Shown one piece after another: positions 16,815 to 26,484 of a DNA stretch of 64,000 nt (position 1 is its first letter; each line of letters opens with the position of its first letter). A model generated the notes under the pieces. That model was not told the DNA's origin and searched no databases. It was given only the letters and a program-made list of their open reading frames with translations. Source of the stretch: Geomonas subterranea (GTDB lineage: Bacteria > Desulfobacterota > Desulfuromonadia > Geobacterales > Geobacteraceae); assembly GCF_019063845.1 (NCBI RefSeq), contig NZ_CP077683.1, forward strand, positions 4,146,501 through 4,210,500. The letters are read 5' to 3'. Position numbers and translations under genes: made by a program.

Positions 16815-18896
16815 ATGGCAAACCCCTCGACGGACGCCCTGGCGCTCCCGGGACCCAAAAGCAATTCGGACATCTACATGGCCATCGCCCTGATCGGGGT
16901 GCTGGCCCTGATGGTGGTCCCCCTGCCTGCGTTCATGCTCGACATCTTCCTGGCGACCAACATCACCGTGGCGCTCGTGATCCTGCTGGTCTGCCTCTAC
17001 ACGGTGCAGCCGCTCGATTTCTCGGTGTTCCCCTCGATACTCCTCGTCACGACGCTGTTCCGGCTGGCCCTCAACATCGCTTCGACCCGGCTCATCCTGA
17101 TGCATGGCAGCGAGGGTGTGGAGGCGGCCGGCGGCGTCATCAAGGCCTTCGGCCAGTTCGTGGTCGGCGGCAACTACGTGGTCGGCGCCGTCATCTTCCT
17201 GATCCTGGTCATCATCAACTTCGTGGTCATCACCAAGGGCGCCGGGCGCGTGGCCGAGGTGGCCGCCCGCTTCACCCTGGACGCCATGCCGGGCAAGCAG
17301 ATGGCCATCGACGCCGACCTCTCCAACGGCATCCTGACCGACAAGGAAGCGAAGCTCCGCCGCAAGAAAATCGCCCGCGAGGCGGACTTCTACGGTTCCA
17401 TGGACGGTGCCTCCAAGTTCGTGCGCGGGGACGCCGTCGCCGGGATCATGATCGTTCTCGTGAACATCATCGGCGGCTTCGTGATCGGCGTCTGGCAGAA
17501 GGGGATGCCGCTGGACCAGGCGCTGCAGAACTACACCCTGCTCACCATCGGCGAAGGGCTGGTGGCCCAGATCCCGGCCCTGATCATCTCCACCGCGGCA
17601 GGTATCATCGTGACCCGCTCCGCCGACGAGAACAACTTCGGGCACGAGATCGCCGGGCAGCTCTTGAACTACCCGAAGGCCTTCCAGGTCGCCTCGGGGG
17701 TCCTGTTCCTGTTCGCCATGATCCCCGGCCTGCCGCACTTCGCCTTCTTCCTCCTCTCAGGGGTTTCCTACATGGTGAGCAAGATGGCGGTGGAGAAGAA
17801 GGCCGAGATCGAGGACGTGGTGGAAACGACCGCCGGCGGCGCCGAGGAGAGCGACCAGATCAGTTCCATCCGTCCGCTGGACATGCTGGAGCTGGAAGTC
17901 GGCTACGGCCTGGTCCCCATGGTGGACGCGAGCCAGCAGGGGGAACTCCTGGACCGGATCCGCTCCATCAGGAAGCAGGTGGCGGACCGCATGGGCTTCA
18001 TCGTCCCGCCGATCCACATTCACGACAACCTGCAGTTGAAACCCTACGAGTACAACATCCTCATCAATGGCGCCAAGGTCGGCGGCGGCGAGCTCTCGGG
18101 GCAGTACCTGGCCATGGACTCCGGCGGCGCGGTCGGGCAGCTGGAAGGGATCAAGACCACGGAGCCGGTCTTCGGCCTCCCGGCGGTCTGGATCAAGGGG
18201 AAGGAGCGGGAGAAGGCGCAGGTCTCCGGCTACACCGTGGTGGACAACACCACCATCCTCGCCACCCACATCAGCGAAACCATCAAGAAGCACGCCCACG
18301 AGCTGGTGGGGCGGCAGGAGCTGCAGCAGCTTCTGGACAGCATCGCGGCGACCCTGCCCAAGGTGGTCGAGGAGCTGGTTCCGTCGCTCCTCTCCCTGGG
18401 GAGCGTGCTGCGCGTGGTGAAGAACCTTCTGAAAGAAAACGTCTCCATCCGCGACCTGCGCTCCATCCTGGAGACCCTGGCCGACTACGGCGGGGTGACC
18501 AAGGACCCGGAGATGCTCACCGAGTTCGTGCGGCAGAGCCTCGGGCGCTACATCGTGGAGCAGTACAAGCGCGAGGATGACACCCTCTGCGTGCTCACCC
18601 TGGACCACGACATCGAGGAGACCATCATCGACTCGGTCCAGCTTTCGGAGCAGGGGAGCTACCTGGCCATCGACCCGCACGTGGCGCAGCGCGTCCTGGC
18701 CGCCATCCGCAGGAACGCCGAGCAGTTCGACGCCATCGGCGCGCTCCCGGTCCTGATGGCTTCCCCCTCCATCCGCCGTCACGTGAAGAAACTCACCGAA
18801 CGGTTCATGCCCAACCTGGCGGTCATCTCGCACAACGAGATCCCGCCCAACATAAAAATCCAATCCTTAGGCGTGGTGGTGATCAATGCTAGTTAA
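16815..18896 (+). CDS. flhA: Flagellar biosynthesis protein FlhA
   Basis: Inner-membrane core of the flagellar type III export gate; its cytoplasmic ring docks substrate-chaperone complexes. 693 residues, the family length. The N-terminal half has eight predicted hydrophobic segments (for example IALIGVLALMVVPLPAFML), with the conserved FHIPEP-region equivalent LFRLALNIASTRLIL and the GDAVAGIMIVLVNIIGG block. The C-terminal cytoplasmic domain follows from about residue 340. It is the first gene after the sigma-54 promoter and overlaps flhF by 11 bases. Confidence 0.97.
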   Translation: MANPSTDALALPGPKSNSDIYMAIALIGVLALMVVPLPAFMLDIFLATNITVALVILLVCLYTVQPLDFSVFPSILLVTTLFRLALNIASTRLILMHGSEGVEAAGGVIKAFGQFVVGGNYVVGAVIFLILVIINFVVITKGAGRVAEVAARFTLDAMPGKQMAIDADLSNGILTDKEAKLRRKKIAREADFYGSMDGASKFVRGDAVAGIMIVLVNIIGGFVIGVWQKGMPLDQALQNYTLLTIGEGLVAQIPALIISTAAGIIVTRSADENNFGHEIAGQLLNYPKAFQVASGVLFLFAMIPGLPHFAFFLLSGVSYMVSKMAVEKKAEIEDVVETTAGGAEESDQISSIRPLDMLELEVGYGLVPMVDASQQGELLDRIRSIRKQVADRMGFIVPPIHIHDNLQLKPYEYNILINGAKVGGGELSGQYLAMDSGGAVGQLEGIKTTEPVFGLPAVWIKGKEREKAQVSGYTVVDNTTILATHISETIKKHAHELVGRQELQQLLDSIAATLPKVVEELVPSLLSLGSVLRVVKNLLKENVSIRDLRSILETLADYGGVTKDPEMLTEFVRQSLGRYIVEQYKREDDTLCVLTLDHDIEETIIDSVQLSEQGSYLAIDPHVAQRVLAAIRRNAEQFDAIGALPVLMASPSIRRHVKKLTERFMPNLAVISHNEIPPNIKIQSLGVVVINAS

Positions 18897-20304
18897 AACA
18901 TTCCAAGCAGGCGAGATGTCGGAAGCTCTCAGGATGGTCAAGGCCGAGATGGGTCTGGACGCCATGATCCTCTCCTCCAAGAAGGAGCGCAAGAAGGGTA
19001 TCCTCGGCTTCTTCTCCAAGCCCTACTACGAGGTGACCGCGGCCCTGGAGCCCAGGCCGCAGCAGCGCCCCAACCCGTACCGGGAGGAGCCGGCGCCGGC
19101 GCCCGAGCGCGAACTTTCCACCCGCGAGGAGTTCCAGAACTCGATGCTCGGCCCCCTGGCGCGCGAGGTGCGCGAGCTGAAGCAGCGCATCGAGGCGCTC
19201 ACCAAGAAGGAGGCGCAGCAGGCGGCACAGCAGGCAGCGCCCCAGGCACAGGAACCCCAGCCGGAAGCCGCCGCCAGGACCTTCGGAAAGGAGGAGCTCG
19301 AGGAGATCAAGCAGCTCCTCTACAACGCCGTCTCCGGCAACAAGGAGAAGGGGCAGCCCAAGCCGGTGACCTTCCAACTGGCCGGGCAGGCGCTCGAGCA
19401 GACCGTGTCCAAGGGCGCGCTCCAGCCCGACCCCCCGGCAGTCTCCTTCCCGGTCGAGCAGCCCCACGCCCCGGCGCCGGCGCTCAAGCTGGTCAAGGCG
19501 GCGGGGAAGGCGAGCGAGGAGGAGCTTCTTTTGGAACAGCTCGCCGACGAGCTCAGGAGCGAGGAGGTCGGACCGGAGGCGGTGGAGGCCCTCACCACGT
19601 CGGTGCGCGCCGCAGCCGAGGAGGGGGCGTCCCTGGAGGAGCTCCGCTCGCTGATGGCCGACAACCTGGCCGGCATGGTGAAATGCTCCGGCTCGCTGCG
19701 CATCAAGAAGACCGGCCCGCGCATCGTGGCCGTGGTGGGGCCGACCGGCGTCGGCAAGACCACCACCATCGCGAAGATCGCGGCCATGTACGCCTTGAAC
19801 CGCCGCGTCTCCGTCGCCATGGTCACCATGGACAACTTCAGGGTCGGCGCGGTCGAGCAGCTGAAGACCTACGCCAAGATCATGGACCTCCCGCTGGAGG
19901 TGGCCGGCAACTCCCAGGAGCTCTCCGGCGCGCTGGCCCGTCATTCCGACAAGGACCTGATCCTCATCGACACCGCCGGCCGCAGCCCCAAGGATGCCGA
20001 CCGTCTCGACGAGCTCAAGGGGTACCTGGAGAGCCAGAGCGGCATCGACGTCTACCTCTGCCTGTCGGCCACCACGAGGAGCCGCGAGATCGACGAGATC
20101 ATCGCCACCTTCGGCACGCTGCCGGTGACCAAGCTCCTCTTCACCAAGCTCGACGAGAGCCGGACCTTCGGCTGCATCGTCGACACCTGTTTGAAGCACA
20201 AGATCCCCCTTTCCTATTTCAGCACCGGGCAGAAGGTGCCCGAGGACATCGAGGTGGCGACCTCCAGAAAGCTCGCCGCCATGGTAGTGCAGGAGTCTAA
20301 CTGA
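18886..20304 (+). CDS. flhF: Flagellar SRP-type GTPase FlhF
   Basis: GTPase of the signal-recognition-particle family that sets the place and number of polar flagella. 472 residues: a short N-terminal B-domain, a long low-complexity middle rich in Gln, Ala, Glu and Pro (about residues 60-150), and the NG domain. Nucleotide motifs are VVGPTGVGKTTTIAKIA (G1), DTAGRSPKD (G3) and FTKLDES (G4). Its stop overlaps the next ATG as TGATGA, as is usual for the flhF-flhG pair. Confidence 0.97.
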   Translation: MLVKTFQAGEMSEALRMVKAEMGLDAMILSSKKERKKGILGFFSKPYYEVTAALEPRPQQRPNPYREEPAPAPERELSTREEFQNSMLGPLAREVRELKQRIEALTKKEAQQAAQQAAPQAQEPQPEAAARTFGKEELEEIKQLLYNAVSGNKEKGQPKPVTFQLAGQALEQTVSKGALQPDPPAVSFPVEQPHAPAPALKLVKAAGKASEEELLLEQLADELRSEEVGPEAVEALTTSVRAAAEEGASLEELRSLMADNLAGMVKCSGSLRIKKTGPRIVAVVGPTGVGKTTTIAKIAAMYALNRRVSVAMVTMDNFRVGAVEQLKTYAKIMDLPLEVAGNSQELSGALARHSDKDLILIDTAGRSPKDADRLDELKGYLESQSGIDVYLCLSATTRSREIDEIIATFGTLPVTKLLFTKLDESRTFGCIVDTCLKHKIPLSYFSTGQKVPEDIEVATSRKLAAMVVQESN

Positions 20305-21221
20305 TGACAATGTCTTGCCTAGCAACAGACCAGGCCGAATCGCTCAGGAGACTGGCGGGGCGCGCCAACAAGACCGAAGTGCCGGACCAGCTCCAGGTGC
20401 GCGAAGGGCTCAGGGTGATCTCGGTCACCAGCGGCAAGGGGGGGGTCGGCAAGACCTCGGTGGTGGTGAACCTGGCCGCCTCCCTCGCCGCCTGCGGCCA
20501 GCGGGTGCTGATCGTGGACTCGAATCCCGGGGTAGGCGACATCTGCCTGCGCCTCGGGAAGGACGCCCCCTTCCGCCTGGGGCAGGTGCTCTCCGGGGAC
20601 ATCGCCCTCAACGACACGGTGGTGGACCTGGGTGGCGGCGTGAGCGTCCTTCCCGCGGGAATGGAGATGCAGCAGTACAGCGCCCTCTCCCCCTGGGAGC
20701 GGAGCGCCCTCCTGCAGTCGATGCTCCGGCTGCAAAACGATTACGACTGCTTCCTGATCGACACCGGCTCCGGCATGGCCGCCAACCTGACCAGCTTCGC
20801 CGCCATCGCCCGCGAGATCATGCTGGTGGTGACCCCCGAGCCCACCTCCATCACCGACGCCTACGCGCTCATCAAGATGCTTTCCGGCCGCGACAGCTCC
20901 TTCCGTTTCCGGCTCCTGATCAACATGTGCCGCGACAACCAGGAGGGGGAAACACTCTTTTCAAAATTGGCCGCAATTACGGGCCGCTTTTTGCAGGTAC
21001 AGTTTGACCACGCAGGAACGATCCTGCACGACGAGCTCCTGGTGGAGTCCGTGAGGCGCCGCGGGGCTTTATGCCGGCTCTTCCCGGATGCCAAGGCGTC
21101 GACTGGGTTCAAAAATTTGGCACAGAAAATCAATGCGGAGCGGCCGGGGGGCGCAGCGACCATGCCGGTGGCTTCGGTGGCATCTAGCACCATGTGGAGG
21201 AACCATGAACTGTCTTCTTAA
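20304..21221 (+). CDS. flhG: MinD-like ATPase FlhG (FleN)
   Basis: ParA/MinD-type ATPase, partner of FlhF, limiting flagellar number. 305 residues. The deviant Walker A is SGKGGVGKTSVVVNLA near residue 45, and the Walker B region includes CFLIDTGSGM. The N-terminus has the short DQ-containing helix (ATDQAESLRRLAG) that in other FlhG proteins activates FlhF. Its end overlaps the fliA start by 17 bases, so the pair and fliA are coupled. Confidence 0.95.
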   Translation: MTMSCLATDQAESLRRLAGRANKTEVPDQLQVREGLRVISVTSGKGGVGKTSVVVNLAASLAACGQRVLIVDSNPGVGDICLRLGKDAPFRLGQVLSGDIALNDTVVDLGGGVSVLPAGMEMQQYSALSPWERSALLQSMLRLQNDYDCFLIDTGSGMAANLTSFAAIAREIMLVVTPEPTSITDAYALIKMLSGRDSSFRFRLLINMCRDNQEGETLFSKLAAITGRFLQVQFDHAGTILHDELLVESVRRRGALCRLFPDAKASTGFKNLAQKINAERPGGAATMPVASVASSTMWRNHELSS

Positions 21222-21957
21222 GGCGTATGAGCATGAGGCGCAACGCGGGGTCCCGATGAGCAGGGATGAACTGGTGGTCACCCACCTCCCGCTGGTTAAG
21301 TTCATTGTCGACCGGATCGCCTCGTCACTCCCCCCGCACCTCGACCGGGACGACCTGAGAAGCGCCGCGGTGATCGGCCTGATCTCCGCCGCCGAGCGCT
21401 TCGATCCCAGCCGCGGGGTACAGTTCAAGACCTTCGCGGAGCAGCGCATCCGGGGCACCATCATGGATGAGCTGAGGGCCCAGGACTGGCTCACCAGGAG
21501 TCTCCGGGACAAGTTCAAGAAGCTGGAGAAGGAGTTCTCCCAGCTCGAGCAGCGCCTGGGGCGCAACCCCTCCAGCGACGAGGTGGCCACCGCCATGGGG
21601 CTCGAGCTGAAGGACTACTTCAGGCTCCTGGAGGAGATCCATCTCCTCTCCTTCGTCTCACTTGACGACGCCTGGCACGACGAGGACGGCGCCCCCTTCG
21701 GCCTTCTCGACGTCCTGGAGGACAAGGGGACCGAGAGCCCGCAGAGCCAGCTCATCGCGCGCCAGACCGTGGAGCGGCTCGCCGAGGCGATCGACTCCCT
21801 CCCCGAGAAGGAGCGCATCGTCATCACGCTCTACTACTACGAGGAACTGAACCTGAAGGAGATCGGCGCCGTGCTCGATCTCACCGAGTCGCGCATCTCG
21901 CAGCTGCACAGCCAGGCCATCGTCAGGCTGCGCGGCAAGATGAAGCGCGTGGCCTAG
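21205..21957 (+). CDS. fliA: RNA polymerase sigma-28 factor FliA
   Basis: Sigma factor for late flagellar genes (flagellin, motor, chemotaxis). 250 residues with regions 2 to 4: LPLVKFIVDRIASSLPP and FKTFAEQRIRGTIMDELRAQDW (region 2), SLPEKERIVITLYYYEEL, and LKEIGAVLDLTESRISQLH (the region 4 helix-turn-helix). The ATG at 21205 lies inside the end of flhG; longer in-frame extensions lack homology. Its antagonist FlgM is encoded 4.5 kb downstream, and two candidate target promoters lie at 29762 and 40275. Confidence 0.96.
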   Translation: MNCLLKAYEHEAQRGVPMSRDELVVTHLPLVKFIVDRIASSLPPHLDRDDLRSAAVIGLISAAERFDPSRGVQFKTFAEQRIRGTIMDELRAQDWLTRSLRDKFKKLEKEFSQLEQRLGRNPSSDEVATAMGLELKDYFRLLEEIHLLSFVSLDDAWHDEDGAPFGLLDVLEDKGTESPQSQLIARQTVERLAEAIDSLPEKERIVITLYYYEELNLKEIGAVLDLTESRISQLHSQAIVRLRGKMKRVA

Positions 21958-21966
21958 GGGGAGAGC

Positions 21967-22683
21967 ATGAACGCAGGGATGTACGCAGCCCTAACCGGCA
22001 ACCTTTCCGCGCAGCGCAGGCTGGACGTGATCTCCAACAACCTGGCCAACGCCAGCACCACCGGTTTCAAGGCGGACCAGATCCAGTTCGAAAGCGTGCT
22101 GGCCAATGTCAAAAATTCGACACAGGGGCCGGTGTTCAGCAACGACCGCTACTCGACCGACTTTTCCGCCGGCAGCCTGCAGCGCACCGACAACGCGCTC
22201 GACGTGGCGCTGGAGGGTGACGGGTTCTTCGCGGTGAGCACGCCGCAGGGGACGGCCTATACCCGCCAGGGGAACTTCCACCTGGCCTCGAACGGCAGGC
22301 TCGTGACCGCGGACGGCTACGAGCTGCAGGGGGGAGGCGGCCCGATCACGGTCCCCGCCAACGGCAAGGTCGAGATCGGCCCCACCGGGCAGGTGAGCGT
22401 GAACGGCAACACGGTAGGGACCATCAGCGCGGTCGATTTCGCCAAGCCCTACGCCTTCAACAAGCTTGGCAACGGCCTGTTCCAGCCGGCCGACCCCAAC
22501 GCCGCGACCACCGCCTCCACGGCCGGGATCAAGCAGGGGTACCTGGAGACCTCCAACGTGAAGGCCGTGGTGGAGATGTCGCGCCTGATCGAGACGAGCC
22601 GCTACTTCGAGATCTGCGCCAAGGCCGTCAAGACCTACGACGACCTCACCTCCCGCGCCGCCAACGACCTCGGGAAGGTCTAA
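21967..22683 (+). CDS. flgF: Flagellar basal-body rod protein FlgF
   Basis: Proximal rod subunit exported through the flagellar gate. 238 residues, with the rod/hook-family N-terminal block LDVISNNLANASTTGFKADQ and the matching C-terminal helix (GYLETSNVKAVVEMSRLIET then RYFEICAKAVKTYDD). Two conserved flagellar motifs flank the central domain GEGDGFFAV-like segment (LEGDGFFAVSTPQG). It lies directly upstream of flgG, as in most flagellates, ten bases past fliA. Confidence 0.93.
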   Translation: MNAGMYAALTGNLSAQRRLDVISNNLANASTTGFKADQIQFESVLANVKNSTQGPVFSNDRYSTDFSAGSLQRTDNALDVALEGDGFFAVSTPQGTAYTRQGNFHLASNGRLVTADGYELQGGGGPITVPANGKVEIGPTGQVSVNGNTVGTISAVDFAKPYAFNKLGNGLFQPADPNAATTASTAGIKQGYLETSNVKAVVEMSRLIETSRYFEICAKAVKTYDDLTSRAANDLGKV

Positions 22684-22729
22684 ACCCCTTAGAACGTAGA
22701 ACGGCCGTCAAGCCGTTAAGGAGATTTCG

Positions 22730-23518
22730 ATGATCAGAGCACTTTGGACCGCCGCATCCGGGATGCAGGCTCAGCAGCTCAACATAGACGTGGTGGCCAA
22801 CAACCTGGCCAACTCCAGCACCACCGGCTTCAAGAAAAGCCGCGCGGACTTCCAGGACCTCATGTACCAGACCGAGAAGACCACGGGCGCTCCGGCCACC
22901 AACACCACCACCATCCCGACCGGCATCCAGGTCGGCCTCGGCGTCCGCCCCGGCGCGGTGAGCAAGATCTTCACCACCGGGACCATGGTCCACACGGGGA
23001 ACGAGCTGGACATGGCCATAGAGGGGGACGGCTTCCTCCAGGTGCAGCAGTCCGACGGCACCACCGCCTACACCCGCGCCGGCTCGCTCAAGAAGGACGG
23101 GCAGGGGAGGGTGGTCACCTCCGACGGCCAACCGGTAATCCCGGAGATCGTCATCCCCAGCAATGCCACCAGCATCAACATCGGTTCCGACGGCACCGTG
23201 TCGGTGCAGCAGGCCGGACAGACCGCCTCCACCACGGTGGGGACCATCCAGCTCGCCTCCTTCACCAACCCCGCCGGGCTCAACGCCATCGGCAAGAACC
23301 TCTTCCTCCCCACCGATTCCTCGGGCAACGCCACCACCGGCACCGCCGGGCAGAACGGGCTGGGGACCCTCGAGCAGGGGTACATCGAGCAGAGCAACGT
23401 GAGCGTCATGGAGGAGATGGTGAGCATGATCGTCTCCCAGCGCGCCTACGAGATCAACTCCAAGGCGATCCAGGCCTCGGACGACATGCTGCAGCAGGCC
23501 GCTGCGCTCAAGAGGTAG
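22730..23518 (+). CDS. flgG: Flagellar basal-body rod protein FlgG
   Basis: Distal rod subunit. 262 residues, the standard FlgG length. It begins [20 protein letters not shown], then [20 protein letters not shown]; the C-terminus has [20 protein letters not shown] and the helix ending [13 protein letters not shown]. The FlgG-specific insertion around residue 50 ([10 protein letters not shown]) is present. Ribosome binding site AAGGAG. Confidence 0.97.
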   Translation: MIRALWTAASGMQAQQLNIDVVANNLANSSTTGFKKSRADFQDLMYQTEKTTGAPATNTTTIPTGIQVGLGVRPGAVSKIFTTGTMVHTGNELDMAIEGDGFLQVQQSDGTTAYTRAGSLKKDGQGRVVTSDGQPVIPEIVIPSNATSINIGSDGTVSVQQAGQTASTTVGTIQLASFTNPAGLNAIGKNLFLPTDSSGNATTGTAGQNGLGTLEQGYIEQSNVSVMEEMVSMIVSQRAYEINSKAIQASDDMLQQAAALKR

Positions 23519-23524
23519 CTCCTG

Positions 23525-24244
23525 ATGCGCGGGTTTGTGCTGGCTCTCGCGATGCTCGCCCTGCCGCTCGCAGGCTTCGCCCGCGCCGCGGCCCCGGCCC
23601 CGGTCAACGTGGTGAGCGAGGCAACCGTCAAGGCGGCCATCAACGACTACCTGGTGCGGAAGGCGGCCCCCCTGAACGCCGACATCACCGTGAAGAAGAT
23701 CAACTACCAGGGGGACCTGAAGCTCCCCGCCGGGAAGGTGACCTTCGACGTGGTGGCCCCGGAGCGCTGGGAGGGGTACGGCCCGGCCTCGGTGGCCCTC
23801 ATGGTGCGGGTCGACGACCAGGTGAAGAAGAACCAGACCGTGCTGGTCGAGGTCGAGGCCCTGGCCGAGATGGTGGTGGCCGCGCGCACCCTGGAGCGGG
23901 GCGAGGTGCTCTCGGCCTCCGACCTCGCCATCGTGAAGCGGGACCTGGCCCAGGTGCAGGGGCGTTATTTCAACAACATCGACGAGGCTGTGGGGCTCCG
24001 CGTGAAGAGCACGCTCAGGGCCAACGCCCCGGTCAGAAAGGACAATCTCGAGAAGGTGCCCATCGTCAAGAGCGGCCAGGTGGTGACCATCGTGGCAGAG
24101 AACGACGTGGTGCGCATCACCGCGACGGGAAGGGCCAAGGGGGCCGGCGCCTCGGGCGACCTGATCACGGTGCAGAACCTCTCCTCGCAGAAGGAGATCG
24201 CGGCGCGCGTGATCGACGCGACCACGGTAAAGGTGGATTTTTGA
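23525..24244 (+). CDS. flgA: Flagellar P-ring assembly chaperone FlgA
   Basis: Periplasmic chaperone for the P-ring protein FlgI. 239 residues. A signal peptide (MRGFVLALAMLALPLAGFAR) leads into an N-terminal domain and a C-terminal SAF domain recognisable from VVVAARTLERGEVLSASDLA and the end IAARVIDATTVKVDF. Placement between flgG and flgH-flgI suits the role. It overlaps the flgH start by one base. Confidence 0.93.
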   Translation: MRGFVLALAMLALPLAGFARAAAPAPVNVVSEATVKAAINDYLVRKAAPLNADITVKKINYQGDLKLPAGKVTFDVVAPERWEGYGPASVALMVRVDDQVKKNQTVLVEVEALAEMVVAARTLERGEVLSASDLAIVKRDLAQVQGRYFNNIDEAVGLRVKSTLRANAPVRKDNLEKVPIVKSGQVVTIVAENDVVRITATGRAKGAGASGDLITVQNLSSQKEIAARVIDATTVKVDF

Positions 24245-24945
24245 TGGACCGCAAGAAAAACGACAGCTTGACCATAGTGAAGGCGGCGGCCCTGTGCCTG
24301 CCGCTGTTCTGGCTTTCGGCCTGCGCGCACCAGACCGCGGAGGTGGCCACCCCCACCTTCGATGAACAGATCCCGGCGCCGCAGGTGAGCTACGCCACCG
24401 GCTCATTGTGGCAGGCCTCCTCCACGGGGCTCGCCGAGGACATGAAGGCGAGAAGGCGCGGCGACATCATCACCGTGGTGATCTCCGAGAACGCCAGCGC
24501 CAGCAAGAAGGCCGCCACCGGGACCTCGCGCGACTCCTCGATCAGCGGTGGCATCCCGAAGCTCCTCGGCCTGGAGAAGACCCCGATCAAGAGCTGGGCC
24601 GACCTCGCCAACATGCTGAGCGCAAGCTACGGCTCCAAGTTCGACGGCGCCGGTTCCACCTCGCGCCAGGAAACCCTGCAGGCGACCATCTCCGCCAAGG
24701 TGGTGGAGGTGATCCCCAACGGCAACATGCTCATCGAGGGAAGGCGCAACGTCAAGGTGAACAACGAGGACCAGATAATCGTCCTCACCGGCACCGTGCG
24801 CGGGCGCGACGTCAGCACGGACAACACCATCAACTCGGCGCTCATCGCCGACGCCAGGATCTCCTATTCCGGCAAGGGGATCATCTCGGACCGCCAGAAA
24901 CCGGGGTGGCTCTTGAACGCGCTGGACAAGATCTGGCCGTTCTAG
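24244..24945 (+). CDS. flgH: Flagellar L-ring lipoprotein FlgH
   Basis: Outer-membrane lipoprotein of the L-ring. 233 residues with a lipobox ending LSACAH (lipidated Cys about residue 26). Family blocks are RRRGDIITVVISENASASKK, the segment FDGAGSTSRQETLQATISAK, VVEVIPNGNMLIEGRRNVKV and the C-terminal half ending IWPF. The ATG at 24244 overlaps the flgA stop. A much longer in-frame extension upstream would lie inside flgG and flgA and is not real. Confidence 0.95.
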   Translation: MDRKKNDSLTIVKAAALCLPLFWLSACAHQTAEVATPTFDEQIPAPQVSYATGSLWQASSTGLAEDMKARRRGDIITVVISENASASKKAATGTSRDSSISGGIPKLLGLEKTPIKSWADLANMLSASYGSKFDGAGSTSRQETLQATISAKVVEVIPNGNMLIEGRRNVKVNNEDQIIVLTGTVRGRDVSTDNTINSALIADARISYSGKGIISDRQKPGWLLNALDKIWPF

Positions 24946-25013
24946 GCGGGCCGCCTGTTTGGGAATTGACGCTTCTCTGTCAAGATTCCGACGCGGCGGC
25001 CGAAAAGGGTTAG

Positions 25014-26129
25014 GTGAAACGCTTGAAAATTAACGTTATTTCAAAAAGCTCGCTGGCACTGCTCATCCTTTTGCTGCTCCCCCAGTTCGCCCTGGGGGCG
25101 CGCATCAAGGACATCGCCGCCTTCGACGGCGTGCGCGACAACCAGCTCATCGGCTACGGCCTCGTGGTCGGCCTGAATGGCAGCGGCGACTCGGACCAGA
25201 CCAAGTTCCCGGTGCAGTCCCTGGTGGGCGCCCTGGAGCGGCTGGGGCTTACCGTGAACCGCGCCGACATCACGGTGAAGAACGTGGCCGCCGTCATGGT
25301 GACCGCCCAGCTTCCCCCCTTCGCCAAGCAGGGGAACAAGCTCGACGTGCTGGTCTCGTCGATGGGCGACGCCAAGAGCCTCGCCGGCGGCACCCTGATG
25401 TTGGCTCCCTTGAAGGGCGCGGACGGCCAGGTCTACGCGGTGGCGCAGGGGCCGGTCTTGACCAACTCCTTCTCCTACGGGGGGCAGGCCACCACCGCGG
25501 TGAAGAACCATCCCACCGCGGGCACCGTCCCCGAAGGGGCGCTCGTGGAGCGTGAGATCCCCAACGTGCTGGCCAACCGCCCGGTCTTGAAGCTCAACCT
25601 GCACCAGTCCGACTTCACCACCGCCGCCCGGGTCGCCGCCGCCATCAACGGCCGCTTCCAGGGCTCGGCGTCCTTGAACGACCCCGGGAGCGTGCAGATC
25701 AGCATCCCGGGCGAGTACAAGAACCGCGTGGTGGAGTTCGTGGCCGACCTGGAGCGGCTCGAGGTGAACCCGGACGTGCTGGCCAAGGTGGTCATGAACG
25801 AGCGAACCGGCACCATCGTCATGGGCGAAAACGTGCGCATCTCGACCGTGGCCGTCTCCCACGGCAACCTGACCGTGGTGGTCAAGGAGAGCCCGAGGGT
25901 CTCCCAGCCCGCTCCCTTCTCGAAGACCGGCACCACCACCGTGGTCCCGAGGACCGACCTGAAGATCGCCGAGGAGAAGGTGAACCTCTCCCTGGTGCGC
26001 GAAGGGGCCAACCTGGGCGAGGTGGTGCGGGGGCTCAACACCCTCGGGGTGACCCCCAGGGACCTCCTCGGCATCATGCAGGCCATCAAGGCCGCCGGTG
26101 CGCTCAACGCCGAGCTGAACGTGATGTAG
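25014..26129 (+). CDS. flgI: Flagellar P-ring protein FlgI
   Basis: Forms the periplasmic P-ring. 371 residues with a signal peptide (hydrophobic ALLILLLLPQFALGA), then the hallmark RIKDIAAFDGVRDNQLIGYG and LVVGLNGSGDSDQTKFP. Later blocks LDVLVSSMGDAKSLAGGTL and VVMNERTGTIVMGENVRIS are also typical. The predicted start is a GTG. A 68-base spacer separates it from flgH. Confidence 0.96.
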   Translation: MKRLKINVISKSSLALLILLLLPQFALGARIKDIAAFDGVRDNQLIGYGLVVGLNGSGDSDQTKFPVQSLVGALERLGLTVNRADITVKNVAAVMVTAQLPPFAKQGNKLDVLVSSMGDAKSLAGGTLMLAPLKGADGQVYAVAQGPVLTNSFSYGGQATTAVKNHPTAGTVPEGALVEREIPNVLANRPVLKLNLHQSDFTTAARVAAAINGRFQGSASLNDPGSVQISIPGEYKNRVVEFVADLERLEVNPDVLAKVVMNERTGTIVMGENVRISTVAVSHGNLTVVVKESPRVSQPAPFSKTGTTTVVPRTDLKIAEEKVNLSLVREGANLGEVVRGLNTLGVTPRDLLGIMQAIKAAGALNAELNVM

Positions 26130-26142
26130 GGAGGGCGCGGCC

Positions 26143-26484
26143 ATGGATGTGAAGCCGATACCGGATAACGCGCTCCCCGTCACCGACCTGAAGGTGCAGA
26201 AGCGGAGCCAGGAGCAGAACCCGGAGCAGATCAAGAAGGTGGCGCGCGAGTTCGAGTCGATGTTCGTCGCCATGATGCTGAAGTCGATGCGGGACACGGT
26301 GGGAAAGGACACCCTGACCGGCGGGGGGAAAGGCGAAGAGACCTTCCGTTCCCTGCTGGACCAGGAATACGCCAACGCCGCGGTGCAGGGAGGCGGCATA
26401 GGACTGGCGCAAACCATAGAGAGGGAGCTGTCGCGCGCCTACGGCACGCCGGCTCCGGCTAAGGGGGTGCGGGATGCGGATTGA
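26143..26484 (+). CDS. flgJ: Rod-binding protein, FlgJ N-terminal domain only
   Basis: 113-residue rod-capping protein. It has the rod-binding domain EFESMFVAMMLKSMRDTVGK and the tail LAQTIERELSRAYG, but no C-terminal glucosaminidase domain. This short form is common outside the gammaproteobacteria, where another enzyme opens the peptidoglycan. It lies between flgI and flgM; flgM starts within its last codons. Confidence 0.92.
   Translation: MDVKPIPDNALPVTDLKVQKRSQEQNPEQIKKVAREFESMFVAMMLKSMRDTVGKDTLTGGGKGEETFRSLLDQEYANAAVQGGGIGLAQTIERELSRAYGTPAPAKGVRDAD

Noticed and set aside
22744-24243. An open frame running through flgG and flgA into flgH
   Set aside because: Only the last part is flgH; the upstream extension is a shadow of flgG and flgA, which have clear family motifs.
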